DNA of 64,000 bases from an uncultured Bacteroidales bacterium (lineage in GTDB: Bacteria > Bacteroidota > Bacteroidia > Bacteroidales > UBA932). How positions within the stretch are numbered: the stretch's first letter is position 1; each line of letters starts with the position of its first letter. The stretch spans positions 1 to 64,000 of the forward strand of contig CAKUPC010000004.1 in assembly GCA_934675095.1 (NCBI GenBank), read 5' to 3'. The notes below the pieces were generated by a model. That model was not told the origin of the DNA. It searched no databases and worked only from the letters and a program-made list of their open reading frames with translations. Below, piece by piece: positions 10,616 through 19,458 of the stretch. The position numbers and the translations under genes were made by a program.

Positions 10616-10676
10616 AATATAGTATTTTTAAGTGTTATACTTCATAATGCCCCTCGTGGAGCCGACGATAAAATGG

Positions 10677-10691
10677 ACAAAGAGAGTGCCA
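10677..10691 (-). promoter_or_regulatory. Possible sigma-54-like promoter of groESL
   Basis: The minus strand reads TGGCACTCTCTTTGT, matching the -24/-12 sigma-54 pattern TGGCAC-N5-TTGC except for the last base. A start near 10665 would give a leader of about 50 nt before groES. A TAnnTTTG box with correct spacing was not found here. This is inference from sequence pattern only. Confidence 0.4.
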
Positions 10692-10703
10692 CCGGCCAAA
10701 GAC

Positions 10704-10716
10704 TGACAATTTGTCA
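10704..10716. promoter_or_regulatory. Interrupted palindrome TGACAA-T-TTGTCA upstream of groES
   Basis: A perfect 6-bp inverted repeat with one central base, placed 12 bp upstream of the sigma-54-like element. It could be an activator or heat-shock repressor site for groESL. Confidence 0.4.
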
Positions 10717-10720
10717 CTTT

Positions 10721-10804
10721 CACTTTCGCAAAAGTTAATTTCAACACAATTTTCACTTTTGCAAAAGTGAAAATCCGCATATTTTTTGCTTTTCTAAAAG
10801 TGAA
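10721..10804. promoter_or_regulatory. Array of three related palindromes between groES and the nitroreductase gene
   Basis: The middle site (10749-10774) is a perfect 26-bp palindrome with core CACTTTTGCAAAAGTG. A left variant CACTTTCGCAAAAGTT lies at 10721-10736, and a right half-degenerate one with core CTTTTCTAAAAGTG at 10789-10802. Their centres are at 10728.5, 10761.5 and 10794.5, exactly 33 bp apart, about three helical turns, as expected for cooperative binding of a dimeric repressor on one DNA face. The array could control groESL, the nitroreductase or both. No regulator gene is adjacent. Confidence 0.65.
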
Positions 10805-10890
10805 TCCATATTTTTGCCGGTCACGGATTTCTATATTGAGGAGTGTAATAAAATAGGTCTGAAACTATCTGTAAATGAATTATAAGGTAT

Positions 10891-11478
10891 ATGAAAAAGT
10901 TTGTAAAACTGCTCGCGGCGGCGGGCGCAACATTTATCGCAATGACATCATGCAGCAACAATTCCACCGTCCAAAACACTGACGCGGTTCTGGACAACAT
11001 CTTCGCGCGCAAGTCCGTGCGCAAGTTCACTTCCGAGCCGGTTTCCGAGAAACAGGTCGAGGCTCTGCTCAAGGCAGCAATGGCAGCCCCGAGCGCACTG
11101 AACAAACAGCCTTGGAGGTTCGTGGTGGTGACTGACAAGGAAAAGCTCGCGTCCATGGCGGAGAAGATGCCTTATGCCCGGCTCGACACGGCCCCGCTCG
11201 CCATCGTAGTCTGCGGAGACACGTCCGTCAGCGAGAAATTCTGGACGCATGACTGCTCGGCGGCAACCGAGAACCTGCTGCTCGCGGCAGAAGCAATGGG
11301 ACTCGGGGCGGTATGGACGGCGGCGTCGGACGGAGAGCGCACGGAAATAGTCCGCGAAGCCCTCGCCCTGCCGTCATACATCCACCCGCTCTGCGTGGTT
11401 CCTGTCGGCCATCCGGACGGCGACTTCCAGCCGAAGGACAAGTGGGATCCGACGAAGATTCACTACGACAGGTGGTAA
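10891..11478 (+). CDS. Nitroreductase-family lipoprotein
   Basis: 195 aa. An export signal ends in a lipobox at MTSCSNN, followed by a nitroreductase fold: IFARKSVRKFTSEPVS (FMN-binding Arg/Ser motif), MAAPSALNKQPWRFVVV, DCSAATENLLLAAEAMGLGAVWTA and HPLCVVPVGHP. These FMN enzymes reduce nitro or quinone compounds with NAD(P)H. A lipoprotein signal is unusual for a flavin-dependent cytoplasmic-type enzyme but recurs in Bacteroidota. The gene converges with susD, with only one base between the two stop codons. The array of palindromes upstream may regulate it. Confidence 0.85.
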   Translation: MKKFVKLLAAAGATFIAMTSCSNNSTVQNTDAVLDNIFARKSVRKFTSEPVSEKQVEALLKAAMAAPSALNKQPWRFVVVTDKEKLASMAEKMPYARLDTAPLAIVVCGDTSVSEKFWTHDCSAATENLLLAAEAMGLGAVWTAASDGERTEIVREALALPSYIHPLCVVPVGHPDGDFQPKDKWDPTKIHYDRW

Positions 11479-11479
11479 C

Positions 11480-13534
11480 TCACTTCTCGGCAGGCTGATC
11501 CGCCGCTTTCGGCCAATACGGATTCTGGTAAAGGACGGAGGTAGATATGTCCGACCCGGAAGCCGCAGTCAATTGGAACTGCTTTGCCATAATCGGACTG
11601 AGATAGTGAGCCATCTTCCAGGTGCATCCGTCGAAGGCGGCCTGAGTGGAAGTCCTTTCGAACGGGCGGAGATACTCGCTCCGCGATTCGGAAGAGACAT
11701 TGGAATCTTCGCTTCCGTCCGCAATCAGAGTGCTCGCTCCGTTCTCGTCAAGATACCATTGCTCCATCGGGGTGTTCCACAGGTGAATTCCCTCCAGGTG
11801 GCTTGGCGAAGAGATGAGCTGGTCCATGGAACGCCAGCGGCGCAAGTCCATATAGCGCAGCCCTTCGGCAAGAAACTCACAGCGGCGTTCCCGACGGATG
11901 TTATACAAGGTCGCATCTTGAAGAACGCGACCCGCAGTGTAGGCGCCCCAGTCATTTTCAGCCTCCTTGCTCATGTCGGTCGCGGCTATGGTCTTGTCAA
12001 AGTCGGCGCTTATGCCGGCACGCTGACGAAGCAGAGTCCAATATTCGCGGGCCGATGCATCAAGAGAACCGTTGAGAAGATAGCTTGCCTCCATATAGTT
12101 CAGCAGTGCCTCCGCCGCACGGAAACATACGGCCGCCGTATAGCCTCCGCCATTGGCGTAGTACTTTCGGTTGAATGAGCCGCCCTTGCGCAGCGCATAA
12201 CCGGTGGCATAGCCGCGCTCGCCGTCACCGCTCGTTATGGCCGGATATGGCTCCAACATAACAGCCTCCGTCCCTTCGTTGTTATCGGTCTCAAAAAGGA
12301 TGTTCTTCTGCCCCGGTTCCTTCAGGAATATGCTGAGACGGGGGTCGCGGTCGGCACGAACATAGGCAATCGTCTTGTCACCCTTATAATAGCCGTCACC
12401 GTCCGCATAGGTTCCATGAGTATAGACAGGAGAGCCGTCCTTCATCAGAAAGTTCTGCACAAACCCGCGAGTCAGTCCTATGCGGTAATTTCCGCGTCCT
12501 GCGGCCGAATTGATGTTGTGTGTGGAAAGTCCCCGCGCATACTGCCTCCACAGGAGCACTTCCTTGACGGAGGAAAGGTTCTCCTGAGCGAACATGTCGA
12601 AATAGGGATTGACAGGGTCGTCCGGTGACTGCTGCAACTCTCCTGTGTTCTCCGTCAGGCTGCCCTTGTATTTCTCGGCCACAGCCCTGGACGCCTCTGC
12701 CGCCTGCTCAAGAAAATACTTCACCTCATTCTCAAGGCTTCCGCTCGGATATTGGTAATTGCCGTACAGAGCCGCACCGGGCCAGCCTTCCCCGCCGGGG
12801 ACGAATGCCGTGCCCTTGAAATTCTGCAACCATGTGGCTTCAAACAAAGCCACACGCGACTTTATCAGCAGGGCGGCGTCTTTGTTAATTCGTGTGGTCG
12901 CCATGTCCGTATCGTCCATATATTCACAGGCCTTGTCAAGGTCGGACAATATAAAGCGGGCCACTTCGTTTCGCGGATAGCGTCTGCTTGCCTCACGGAG
13001 AGCTTCCTTGTCGTCAGTGAGCGGATCCTTTATAATCGGAAAATCCCCGAAAAGCTGAAGTTTCTTGAAATATTCATAAGCGCGCAGGAAATACGCCTCG
13101 CCTATATAATGCTTGACGATGGAGACGTCTCCGACGATCGTGTTCTGCGAACCGCTCATGTTCTCGCCGAATTTCGGGAGAGCCTTGGAGAGCAGGAAAT
13201 TAACACGATAGATGCGCTCAAAGTTCCAGTTGCTTCCTTCACTGTGAGGCACTTTCCAGCGGTCTGACGTATAACGGTCATTGGCATCCGCCCCTATCTG
13301 GTTGTCCGTGCCGCTATCCTCACCGAAGATGCCGTAGGTCCACTGTCCGTATGACGGGAGGATATTAGGGTACTCATCGTTCAGATCCGCCTCCAGCTGG
13401 GCTGCGGTCTTATAGTAAACCTCCGGGGAAACGCTTGACATGGGTTCCCTGTCAAGAAAACGGTTGCATGACACAGCCCCGGCAAACGCGGAAATAGTCA
13501 TGAGCGCATTAAGGATATATCTGATTGGTTTCAT
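11480..13534 (-). CDS. SusD/RagB-family nutrient-binding outer-membrane lipoprotein
   Basis: 684 aa with a lipobox AVSCNRFLDREP (Cys24). SusD features are the start SSVSPEVYYKTAAQLEADLN, YFLRAYEYFKKLQLFGDFPII, and a C-terminal RRERRCEFLAEGLRYMDLRRW block. It binds an oligosaccharide or peptide at the cell surface and forms a lid on the SusC barrel. It is 42 bp downstream of susC. No glycosidase, sensor or sigma/anti-sigma gene is directly attached, so the substrate is unknown. Confidence 0.95.
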   Translation of the reverse strand: MKPIRYILNALMTISAFAGAVSCNRFLDREPMSSVSPEVYYKTAAQLEADLNDEYPNILPSYGQWTYGIFGEDSGTDNQIGADANDRYTSDRWKVPHSEGSNWNFERIYRVNFLLSKALPKFGENMSGSQNTIVGDVSIVKHYIGEAYFLRAYEYFKKLQLFGDFPIIKDPLTDDKEALREASRRYPRNEVARFILSDLDKACEYMDDTDMATTRINKDAALLIKSRVALFEATWLQNFKGTAFVPGGEGWPGAALYGNYQYPSGSLENEVKYFLEQAAEASRAVAEKYKGSLTENTGELQQSPDDPVNPYFDMFAQENLSSVKEVLLWRQYARGLSTHNINSAAGRGNYRIGLTRGFVQNFLMKDGSPVYTHGTYADGDGYYKGDKTIAYVRADRDPRLSIFLKEPGQKNILFETDNNEGTEAVMLEPYPAITSGDGERGYATGYALRKGGSFNRKYYANGGGYTAAVCFRAAEALLNYMEASYLLNGSLDASAREYWTLLRQRAGISADFDKTIAATDMSKEAENDWGAYTAGRVLQDATLYNIRRERRCEFLAEGLRYMDLRRWRSMDQLISSPSHLEGIHLWNTPMEQWYLDENGASTLIADGSEDSNVSSESRSEYLRPFERTSTQAAFDGCTWKMAHYLSPIMAKQFQLTAASGSDISTSVLYQNPYWPKAADQPAEK

Positions 13535-13576
13535 GATGTTTATGCTCGTTAAGACATTATGACTAAGATGCTATGA

Positions 13577-16500
13577 CTAAAGCGTCACGCTGATTCCGAA
13601 AGACCAGGTCTTCAAAAGCGGATAGGCATTGCCGGCACTCCTGACCGGAGCGGCGCCGCCGGAATTGCCGCCACTGATGGTTTCGGGGTCAAAGAGCCGT
13701 CTCAACTTTGTTCCGGTCCAGAGGTTTTCTCCGGACACGAATATGCGGAGGTTTGAAATGTGCATCTTGCCCAGAAGAGAGGACGGCAAGGTGTAGCCGA
13801 ACTGAAAATTCTTCAGGCGGATATATGCCGCATTCTGCAAATACCGGGTCTGAACCGCCTGGTTCTGAGTGCTGTCGAACCTCGGACGCGGATAGTAGGC
13901 ATCGGTGTTGGCAGCTATCTCATGCCCGGATAGTCCGACGGGATCCGCACGGAAATAGTCCTCGTGCTCCTTGAGTCCCATGGACCACCACTGCCCCCAT
14001 TGTCCTACGCCCCAGAAATAATTGGAGCCCTGCCAATAGTCCCGCTTCATCACGCCCTGAAAGAAAAGGCGCAGGTCAAATCCCTTGTAGCCTATGTTCA
14101 AATCGAGACCGAAGGCATAGCGCGGCGTGTTGTTGCCTATGACCTTTAAATCCCCATGGTCTTCGAGGGTCTGCGCACCTTTGGTGATGCCCGGCTTTCC
14201 GTCGAGATCCGCATACATGACGTCTCCCGCTCCCCACGTTCCGGAGCCGAGCGCCCCCTGCCCGCCGACCTTATCAAGATGCGCCTGCATCTCGGCGTCC
14301 GTCTTGGCGATGCCGACTGTCTCGAAGCCCCAGATTTCACCGATCTCGCGGCCTGCGATATAGGTCCCGATTGAATTTGTCGGGTTGCCCGGATACCTGT
14401 CGATATAGGTACGGGCATCGGAAACATTGAACTTGACTCCGTAATCCAGACCGAAGCCCGTGCGGTCCTGCCACCCAATCGTAAGTTCCCATCCCATGGT
14501 CCTTAAGTCGCAGTTGTTGGTCTTCGGCACGGATATGCCCAGCGTGGCCGGCAATTCCTCGGAAGGACCGACCATATTGTCAGTATAGCGGACATAGGCA
14601 TCGGCGGAGCCGCTGAGGCGATTGTTGAAAAATCCCCAGTCAAGTCCGGAATTCCATGTCCTTACCTTTTCCCATGTCAAGGCCGTGCTTATGAGGCCGC
14701 CGACATAGGCGGTATTAGGCTTGAGCCCGTTCTGCAGCCACTGCCCGTTGGCCTGCCCGAGCGTCATCGTCCTGTAGGTCGGGTACCATCCGGTGGTGTT
14801 CATGTTGCCGAGCTCGCCGTAGGAAAAACGGAGCTTCAGCAGATTGCAGACATCCACAAAACCGTCCCAGAAGCCTTCGTTGGCAATGTTCCAGCCTAGA
14901 GAGACAGACGGGGACAATTGCCAGCGGCTCCCACGGCGGAAACGGGAAGTGCCGTCATAGCGAAGATTGACCTCCGTGAGATAGCGGTCTTTGTAGTCGT
15001 AGTTCAGACGCGCGAAGAAGCCGGCGGTCGTCCACTGGTTGCGGTAGCCGCCCACTTCGGGAGCCTTGTCCTTGCCAAGGCCGTCAATGTTGGAAATCAG
15101 GTCGAGCTCGGGCAAGTCCTCCATCTGAAGCCCATAGCCCTTGGCCTTGAAAAACTTCTGGCGCATCTCCTCGGACTGGAACCCTCCCATAATCTTGACG
15201 TTATGGTCTTTGCCCATGGTGAAGGACCAGGTGGTGTAGATGTTCCAGTTCATGTAGTTCTCTTTCGTATAGTCCTGATACAGGCCGGTGGTTCCCTGAG
15301 TGTCGATTATGTTTCCGTTGACATCATGGTTGTAGCAGGGAAGTTCAGTCTGCCGGGTGTCGGCGGAATTGATGCTGTAGTTGAATTCGACGTTGGTAAC
15401 CCAGTTCTTGACAGGCTCGAAGACGAGAGCCGCCTGATGGTAGGTCTTGTCTGTCTGAGCGTCCCGCACGCCTCCCTCCGCGAGTGACATGGCAGGATTC
15501 TCGGCATTTTCGTCAAAATAATAGCCGTTTTCATCATACACCGGCAGGTTAGGCCATGTCTGACGTCCGATGCTGTCATAAAGGCCTCCGCTCAAGGCTG
15601 TCGGACGACTGAAATCCTGACGGACATAACGCAGGCTGTAGCTGAACTTCGCCCAGTCGGCAAGATCCGCCCCGAATTTGACCGCAGCATTGTAACGCTG
15701 AAGATTGTCCGAGCCGTGGCGCAGCAGACCGTTCTGGTTCAGATAAGCGAGTGACGCATAGTAGTTGTACTTTTCGCCGCCTCCGCTGACGCTGAGGTTG
15801 TGATCCTGCGAAAAAGAGTAGGACTTGTATATTTCAGAGAACCAGTCGGTGTTGGCATAAGCCGTTGTGAAAGGATCCCCGGCCGGTTTTCCCCATGTCT
15901 TTCCGTCCGTAGGCAGTCCTCCCCGGTTGCTGCCGCCGGCGGTCTGGAAATCAAGCATCTGCTGCATCACCGCGTCGGTGAACGAAGGTGTCTGTGAGCC
16001 GTTGCGGGCCGCTTCATTAAAGTAGTTTGCAAAGGTGTAAGAGTCCATCATCTCAGGAAGGCTCACGGGGCTGTTGAAACGGAAACTGTTGTTGTAGTTG
16101 ACGGCAGCCCTGCCCGTACTGCCTTTTTTTGTGGTCACGAGAATGACTCCGAACGGTGCTCGGGAGCCATAAATCGAAGACGATGCGGCATCCTTCAGCA
16201 CGGATATGCTTTCGATGTCCTGAGGATTGACGGTGTTGATGTCCCCTTCCATACCGTCAATGAGAATCAGAGGACTTCCGCTGGAGCCGCTTCCGATTGT
16301 GCCGTTGCCACGGATGTTGACGGACATGCTCTTTCCCAGCTCTCCGGTGTTTGTTGTAATCTGCAGTCCAGGCACCAGGCCCTGCAATGCCTGTGTGGCA
16401 CTTACTACCGGGCGGGCTTCTATTTCCTTCGCCGTGGCAATCCCCACCGCACCGGTAAGGTTGACCTTCTTCTGCGCGCCGAAGCCGACGACCACCACTT

Positions 16501-16882
16501 CGTTCAGCGACTGGTTGTCTTCCTCAAGCATGATGTCAAGGAGCTGTCCCTCGACGGCCTTTACCTCAATGGATTTATACCCCATACAGGATATGAACAG
16601 GGTCGCGCCCTCACGCACGGACAACAAGAAACTGCCGTCCAGTTCGGTGACCGTGCCGTTGCCGGGGACTCCCTTCTCCTCAACGCCTACGCCGGCGAGC
16701 GGGCCCAGCGCATCCTTTACGCTTCCGCTTACTTCAATCTGACGTGGTACTTGCTCTGTGGAATAAGATACGCCGGCGGCCATTGCCGGGAACCCGGCTG
16801 TGAGAAAGAGACCCAGCACGAACAGCAACGCCGCTCCGGTCTTTAGGTTACGCCCGCAATGGGAATGAATAATGCGTTTCAT
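13577..16882 (-). CDS. SusC/RagA-family TonB-linked outer-membrane transporter
   Basis: 1101 aa. After a signal peptide there is a carboxypeptidase-like regulatory domain (IEVSGSVKDALGPLAGVGV to about residue 125), the SusC signature SLNEVVVVGFGAQKKVNLTG, a plug with SPLILIDGMEGDINTVNPQD and SISVLKDAASSSIYGSRAP, and a 22-strand-type barrel ending in TWSFGISVTL. It imports the ligand captured by SusD using TonB energy. It is the first gene of the pair. A palindromic repeat element lies upstream between it and glyA. Confidence 0.96.
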   Translation of the reverse strand: MKRIIHSHCGRNLKTGAALLFVLGLFLTAGFPAMAAGVSYSTEQVPRQIEVSGSVKDALGPLAGVGVEEKGVPGNGTVTELDGSFLLSVREGATLFISCMGYKSIEVKAVEGQLLDIMLEEDNQSLNEVVVVGFGAQKKVNLTGAVGIATAKEIEARPVVSATQALQGLVPGLQITTNTGELGKSMSVNIRGNGTIGSGSSGSPLILIDGMEGDINTVNPQDIESISVLKDAASSSIYGSRAPFGVILVTTKKGSTGRAAVNYNNSFRFNSPVSLPEMMDSYTFANYFNEAARNGSQTPSFTDAVMQQMLDFQTAGGSNRGGLPTDGKTWGKPAGDPFTTAYANTDWFSEIYKSYSFSQDHNLSVSGGGEKYNYYASLAYLNQNGLLRHGSDNLQRYNAAVKFGADLADWAKFSYSLRYVRQDFSRPTALSGGLYDSIGRQTWPNLPVYDENGYYFDENAENPAMSLAEGGVRDAQTDKTYHQAALVFEPVKNWVTNVEFNYSINSADTRQTELPCYNHDVNGNIIDTQGTTGLYQDYTKENYMNWNIYTTWSFTMGKDHNVKIMGGFQSEEMRQKFFKAKGYGLQMEDLPELDLISNIDGLGKDKAPEVGGYRNQWTTAGFFARLNYDYKDRYLTEVNLRYDGTSRFRRGSRWQLSPSVSLGWNIANEGFWDGFVDVCNLLKLRFSYGELGNMNTTGWYPTYRTMTLGQANGQWLQNGLKPNTAYVGGLISTALTWEKVRTWNSGLDWGFFNNRLSGSADAYVRYTDNMVGPSEELPATLGISVPKTNNCDLRTMGWELTIGWQDRTGFGLDYGVKFNVSDARTYIDRYPGNPTNSIGTYIAGREIGEIWGFETVGIAKTDAEMQAHLDKVGGQGALGSGTWGAGDVMYADLDGKPGITKGAQTLEDHGDLKVIGNNTPRYAFGLDLNIGYKGFDLRLFFQGVMKRDYWQGSNYFWGVGQWGQWWSMGLKEHEDYFRADPVGLSGHEIAANTDAYYPRPRFDSTQNQAVQTRYLQNAAYIRLKNFQFGYTLPSSLLGKMHISNLRIFVSGENLWTGTKLRRLFDPETISGGNSGGAAPVRSAGNAYPLLKTWSFGISVTL

Positions 16883-17001
16883 AAAATATCTGTTAAAATT
16901 AAGAAACTATCTATCCATTCCCGACCGCCCTACAAATGTGATACCGAAAATTAAACCTATGGGGACGAGGATTGTCCGATCCCCGAAATCCGAGACATCG
17001 C

Positions 17002-17182
17002 ATTATTTAAGAAACAATGAAAAAATAACCTGCATCAGATTTGTCCTGGATTTTCGAGTATAGATTTCTTTTGGAAGAAGGAGTGTACTGGACGTACACG
17101 ACTGATGAGAAAAGAAATATAGACCGAAAAGGATGAAAAAGATGATGCAGGTTATTTTTGAAGGTTTCTAACCTTAAATAAT
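17002..17182. repeat. 181-bp palindromic, MITE-like repeat element
   Basis: The whole element is an imperfect inverted repeat centred near 17091. Outer arms are ATTATTTAAG (17002-17011) and CTTAAATAAT (17173-17182). A perfect 17-bp arm AAAAATAACCTGCATCA (17021-17037) pairs with 17143-17159. Inner arms around CGAGTATAGATTTC pair with AAAAGAAATATAGA, and the tip is GTGTAC/GTACAC (17083-17099). Parts recur at 24991-25012 and 50183-50203. No ORF is inside. It fills most of the gap between susC and glyA. It may be a non-autonomous mobile element or a long RNA hairpin downstream of glyA. Confidence 0.7.
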
Positions 17183-17224
17183 TGAATGTCAGGTAAAGAC
17201 TATGCTATTGCCGCAGTTTACTGC

Positions 17225-18553
17225 CTACCACCTGTTCAGGGGCATGCCGTGGGTCATCTTGTGAACCTTGTCTGCGGCGGAGTTGAGGACGGCCTCGTAG
17301 TCGGAACGGCCTTCCTCGGTCTTGCCGGTGAGGAGGTCGAGGTGGCGGGCGGCGTTGTCAAGGACGGTGTCGATGAGCTCGACCATCCATTCCATGTCCT
17401 TTTCAACGAAGCCGCGTGATGTGACTGCGGGAGTGCCTATGCGGAGGCCGGAGGTGGAGAACGGGGTGCGGGAGTCGAACGGGACCATGTTCTTGTTCAC
17501 GGTGATGTCCGCCTTGCCGAGTTCCTTCTCGGCCATCTTGCCGGTCAGGTCAGGGAACTTGGTACGCAGGTCGATGAGCATCAGGTGGTTGTCCGTGCCG
17601 CCGGAGACAATCTTGTAGCCTCTGCGGATGAAGGCGTCGCACATTGCGGAGGCATTGGCGAGCACCTGCTTCTGATAATCAACGAACTCCGGCTGCTGTG
17701 CCTCGAAGAAAGCCACGGCCTTCGCGGCGATGCAGTGCTCAAGCGGGCCGCCCTGAACTCCTGGGAATACCGTCGAGTTGATAATCTGAGACATCTTCTT
17801 GGTCTCGCCCTTATTGGTCTTGAGTCCCCACGGGTTGTCGAAGTCCCTGCCGATTAGGATGACTCCGCCGCGGGGGCCACGCAGGGTCTTGTGCGTGGTG
17901 GAGGTCACGATGTGGGCATATTTCACAGGATTGCTGAGCAGGCCGGCGGCGATGATGCCCGCCGTGTGCGCCATGTCAATCATGAGAATCGCGCCTACCT
18001 TGTCGGCTATCTCCCTCATCCTCGCGTAGTTCCACTCGCGGGAATAGGCGGACGCGCCGCCGATGATGAGCTTCGGACGGGTTTCGAGAGCCTTGGTCTC
18101 CATCGCGTCGTAGTCAATCTTGCCGGTGCGCTCGTCAAGACCGTAGGAAACGGCGTGGTAGAGGATGCCGGACATATTCACAGGGGAGCCGTGGGTGAGG
18201 TGGCCGCCGTGCGCGAGGTCGAGCCCCATGAAGGTGTCGCCGGGCCTGAGGCAGGCCATCATAACGGCCATGTTCGCCTGGGCACCGGAGTGAGGCTGGA
18301 CATTCGCATATTCCGCCCCGTAAATCTGACAGAGGCGGTCGATGGCAAGCTGCTCAATCTTGTCGATGACCGCGCAGCCGCCGTAATACCTCGCATTTGG
18401 ATAGCCCTCAGCATATTTGTTCGTGCAGACTGAACCAAGCGCCTCAAGCACCTGATTGCTGACATAGTTTTCAGAGGCTATGAGTTCAAGTCCCGATGTC
18501 TGACGCTCCTCCTCTTCCCGAAGAAGCTCAAAAATTGATATGTCCTGTTTCAT
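17225..18553 (-). CDS. glyA: Serine hydroxymethyltransferase
   Basis: 442 aa from [18 protein letters not shown] at 18553; the 25 codons upstream in frame are not conserved and overlap the leader. Conserved blocks include [44 protein letters not shown]-like [10 protein letters not shown], and the PLP-binding lysine in [14 protein letters not shown]. The enzyme interconverts serine and glycine with tetrahydrofolate, supplying one-carbon units. It is divergent from the trmH-family gene and monocistronic. Confidence 0.98.
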   Translation of the reverse strand: MKQDISIFELLREEEERQTSGLELIASENYVSNQVLEALGSVCTNKYAEGYPNARYYGGCAVIDKIEQLAIDRLCQIYGAEYANVQPHSGAQANMAVMMACLRPGDTFMGLDLAHGGHLTHGSPVNMSGILYHAVSYGLDERTGKIDYDAMETKALETRPKLIIGGASAYSREWNYARMREIADKVGAILMIDMAHTAGIIAAGLLSNPVKYAHIVTSTTHKTLRGPRGGVILIGRDFDNPWGLKTNKGETKKMSQIINSTVFPGVQGGPLEHCIAAKAVAFFEAQQPEFVDYQKQVLANASAMCDAFIRRGYKIVSGGTDNHLMLIDLRTKFPDLTGKMAEKELGKADITVNKNMVPFDSRTPFSTSGLRIGTPAVTSRGFVEKDMEWMVELIDTVLDNAARHLDLLTGKTEEGRSDYEAVLNSAADKVHKMTHGMPLNRW

Positions 18554-18627
18554 ATATAATCGTGTGTTTTCAGGTATTTTCCGAGCCGCAGACCGCAGAG
18601 CTGCAGCATTCCGTAATTTTATCCCCA

Positions 18628-18635
18628 CAAAATTA
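18628..18635 (-). promoter_or_regulatory. Promoter -7 box of glyA
   Basis: TAATTTTG on the minus strand fits TAnnTTTG, predicting a leader of about 68 nt before the glyA ATG. It is back to back with the trmH-family promoter. Confidence 0.5.
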
Positions 18636-18655
18636 CTCTTAATTTTTATTTTAAC

Positions 18656-18663
18656 TACCTTTG
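18656..18663 (+). promoter_or_regulatory. Promoter -7 box of the trmH-family gene
   Basis: TACCTTTG fits TAnnTTTG. The predicted start near 18670 lies downstream of the in-frame GTG at 18665, which supports the ATG at 18704 as the true start. Confidence 0.55.
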
Positions 18664-18703
18664 CGTGGCAAATAAGTTATCAACAAGGGTAAGAATATTT
18701 CGT

Positions 18704-19387
18704 ATGCAGGGCAAAGACCGCAAGCTTCTGAACATCGAACTGGGCAGGGTTTCCGCCGAGGAGTACCGTCGTCTGCCGGATTCGGGGCTCGTCGTGGTGC
18801 TGGACAACGTCAGGAGCGCCCACAATGTCGGTTCCGTGTTCAGGACCGCCGACTCCTTCAAGATTGACAGGATTTTTCTCTGCGGGATATGCCCCGTTCC
18901 GCCTTCCGCCGAGATTCACAAGTCCGCGCTCGGGGCGGAGGAAAGCGTCGGATGGGAACATTGCGAAGACACGATTAAAGCCGTGGAAAGGCTTAGGAAT
19001 GAGGGATATACGGTCGTCAGCGTCGAGCAGACGGTAAATTCCGTGAAACTCGACAAATTTCATCCGTACGGCGGCGATGTTTCCGGGAGCATTGACAAAT
19101 GTCATGTTGAAGACAGGGATAAATATCATGCTGAAGACAGGGAGGATACGGCGTCACGGGAAAATATGACGACGAGGAAATATGCCCTTGTGTTCGGGAA
19201 CGAAGTCGATGGCGTGAGTCAGGAAGTCGTTGACGCATCGGATTTTTCGCTGGAGATTCCGCAGTTCGGGATGAAGCATTCGCTGAATGTCTCGGTGTCA
19301 GCCGGAGTCGTGCTGTGGCATTTTAAATTATCAGCGATAAGGGCAGGGATTGTATCGGACAATTTTACCGGACGGGAGAAACAATAA
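18704..19387 (+). CDS. TrmH/SpoU-family RNA 2'-O-methyltransferase
   Basis: 227 aa from MQGKDRKLLNIELGRV. SPOUT motifs are present: VLDNVRSAHNVGSVFRTAD (motif 1 with the catalytic Asn/Arg region), YALVFGNEVDGVSQEVVD (motif 2) and IPQFGMKHSLNVSVSAGVVL (motif 3). It methylates a ribose in tRNA or rRNA using SAM through the trefoil knot. Between the motifs, residues about 128-158 form a charged insertion with a near-perfect tandem 8-residue repeat (DKCHVEDR, DKYHAEDR) not usual for the family. The exact RNA target cannot be told from sequence. Confidence 0.9.
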   Translation: MQGKDRKLLNIELGRVSAEEYRRLPDSGLVVVLDNVRSAHNVGSVFRTADSFKIDRIFLCGICPVPPSAEIHKSALGAEESVGWEHCEDTIKAVERLRNEGYTVVSVEQTVNSVKLDKFHPYGGDVSGSIDKCHVEDRDKYHAEDREDTASRENMTTRKYALVFGNEVDGVSQEVVDASDFSLEIPQFGMKHSLNVSVSAGVVLWHFKLSAIRAGIVSDNFTGREKQ

Positions 19388-19458
19388 ACGGTACACCTTT
19401 ATATACACAGACAGATTATACATAGACAGGAAAAGTAAAACAAAAAACTGATAACGAC

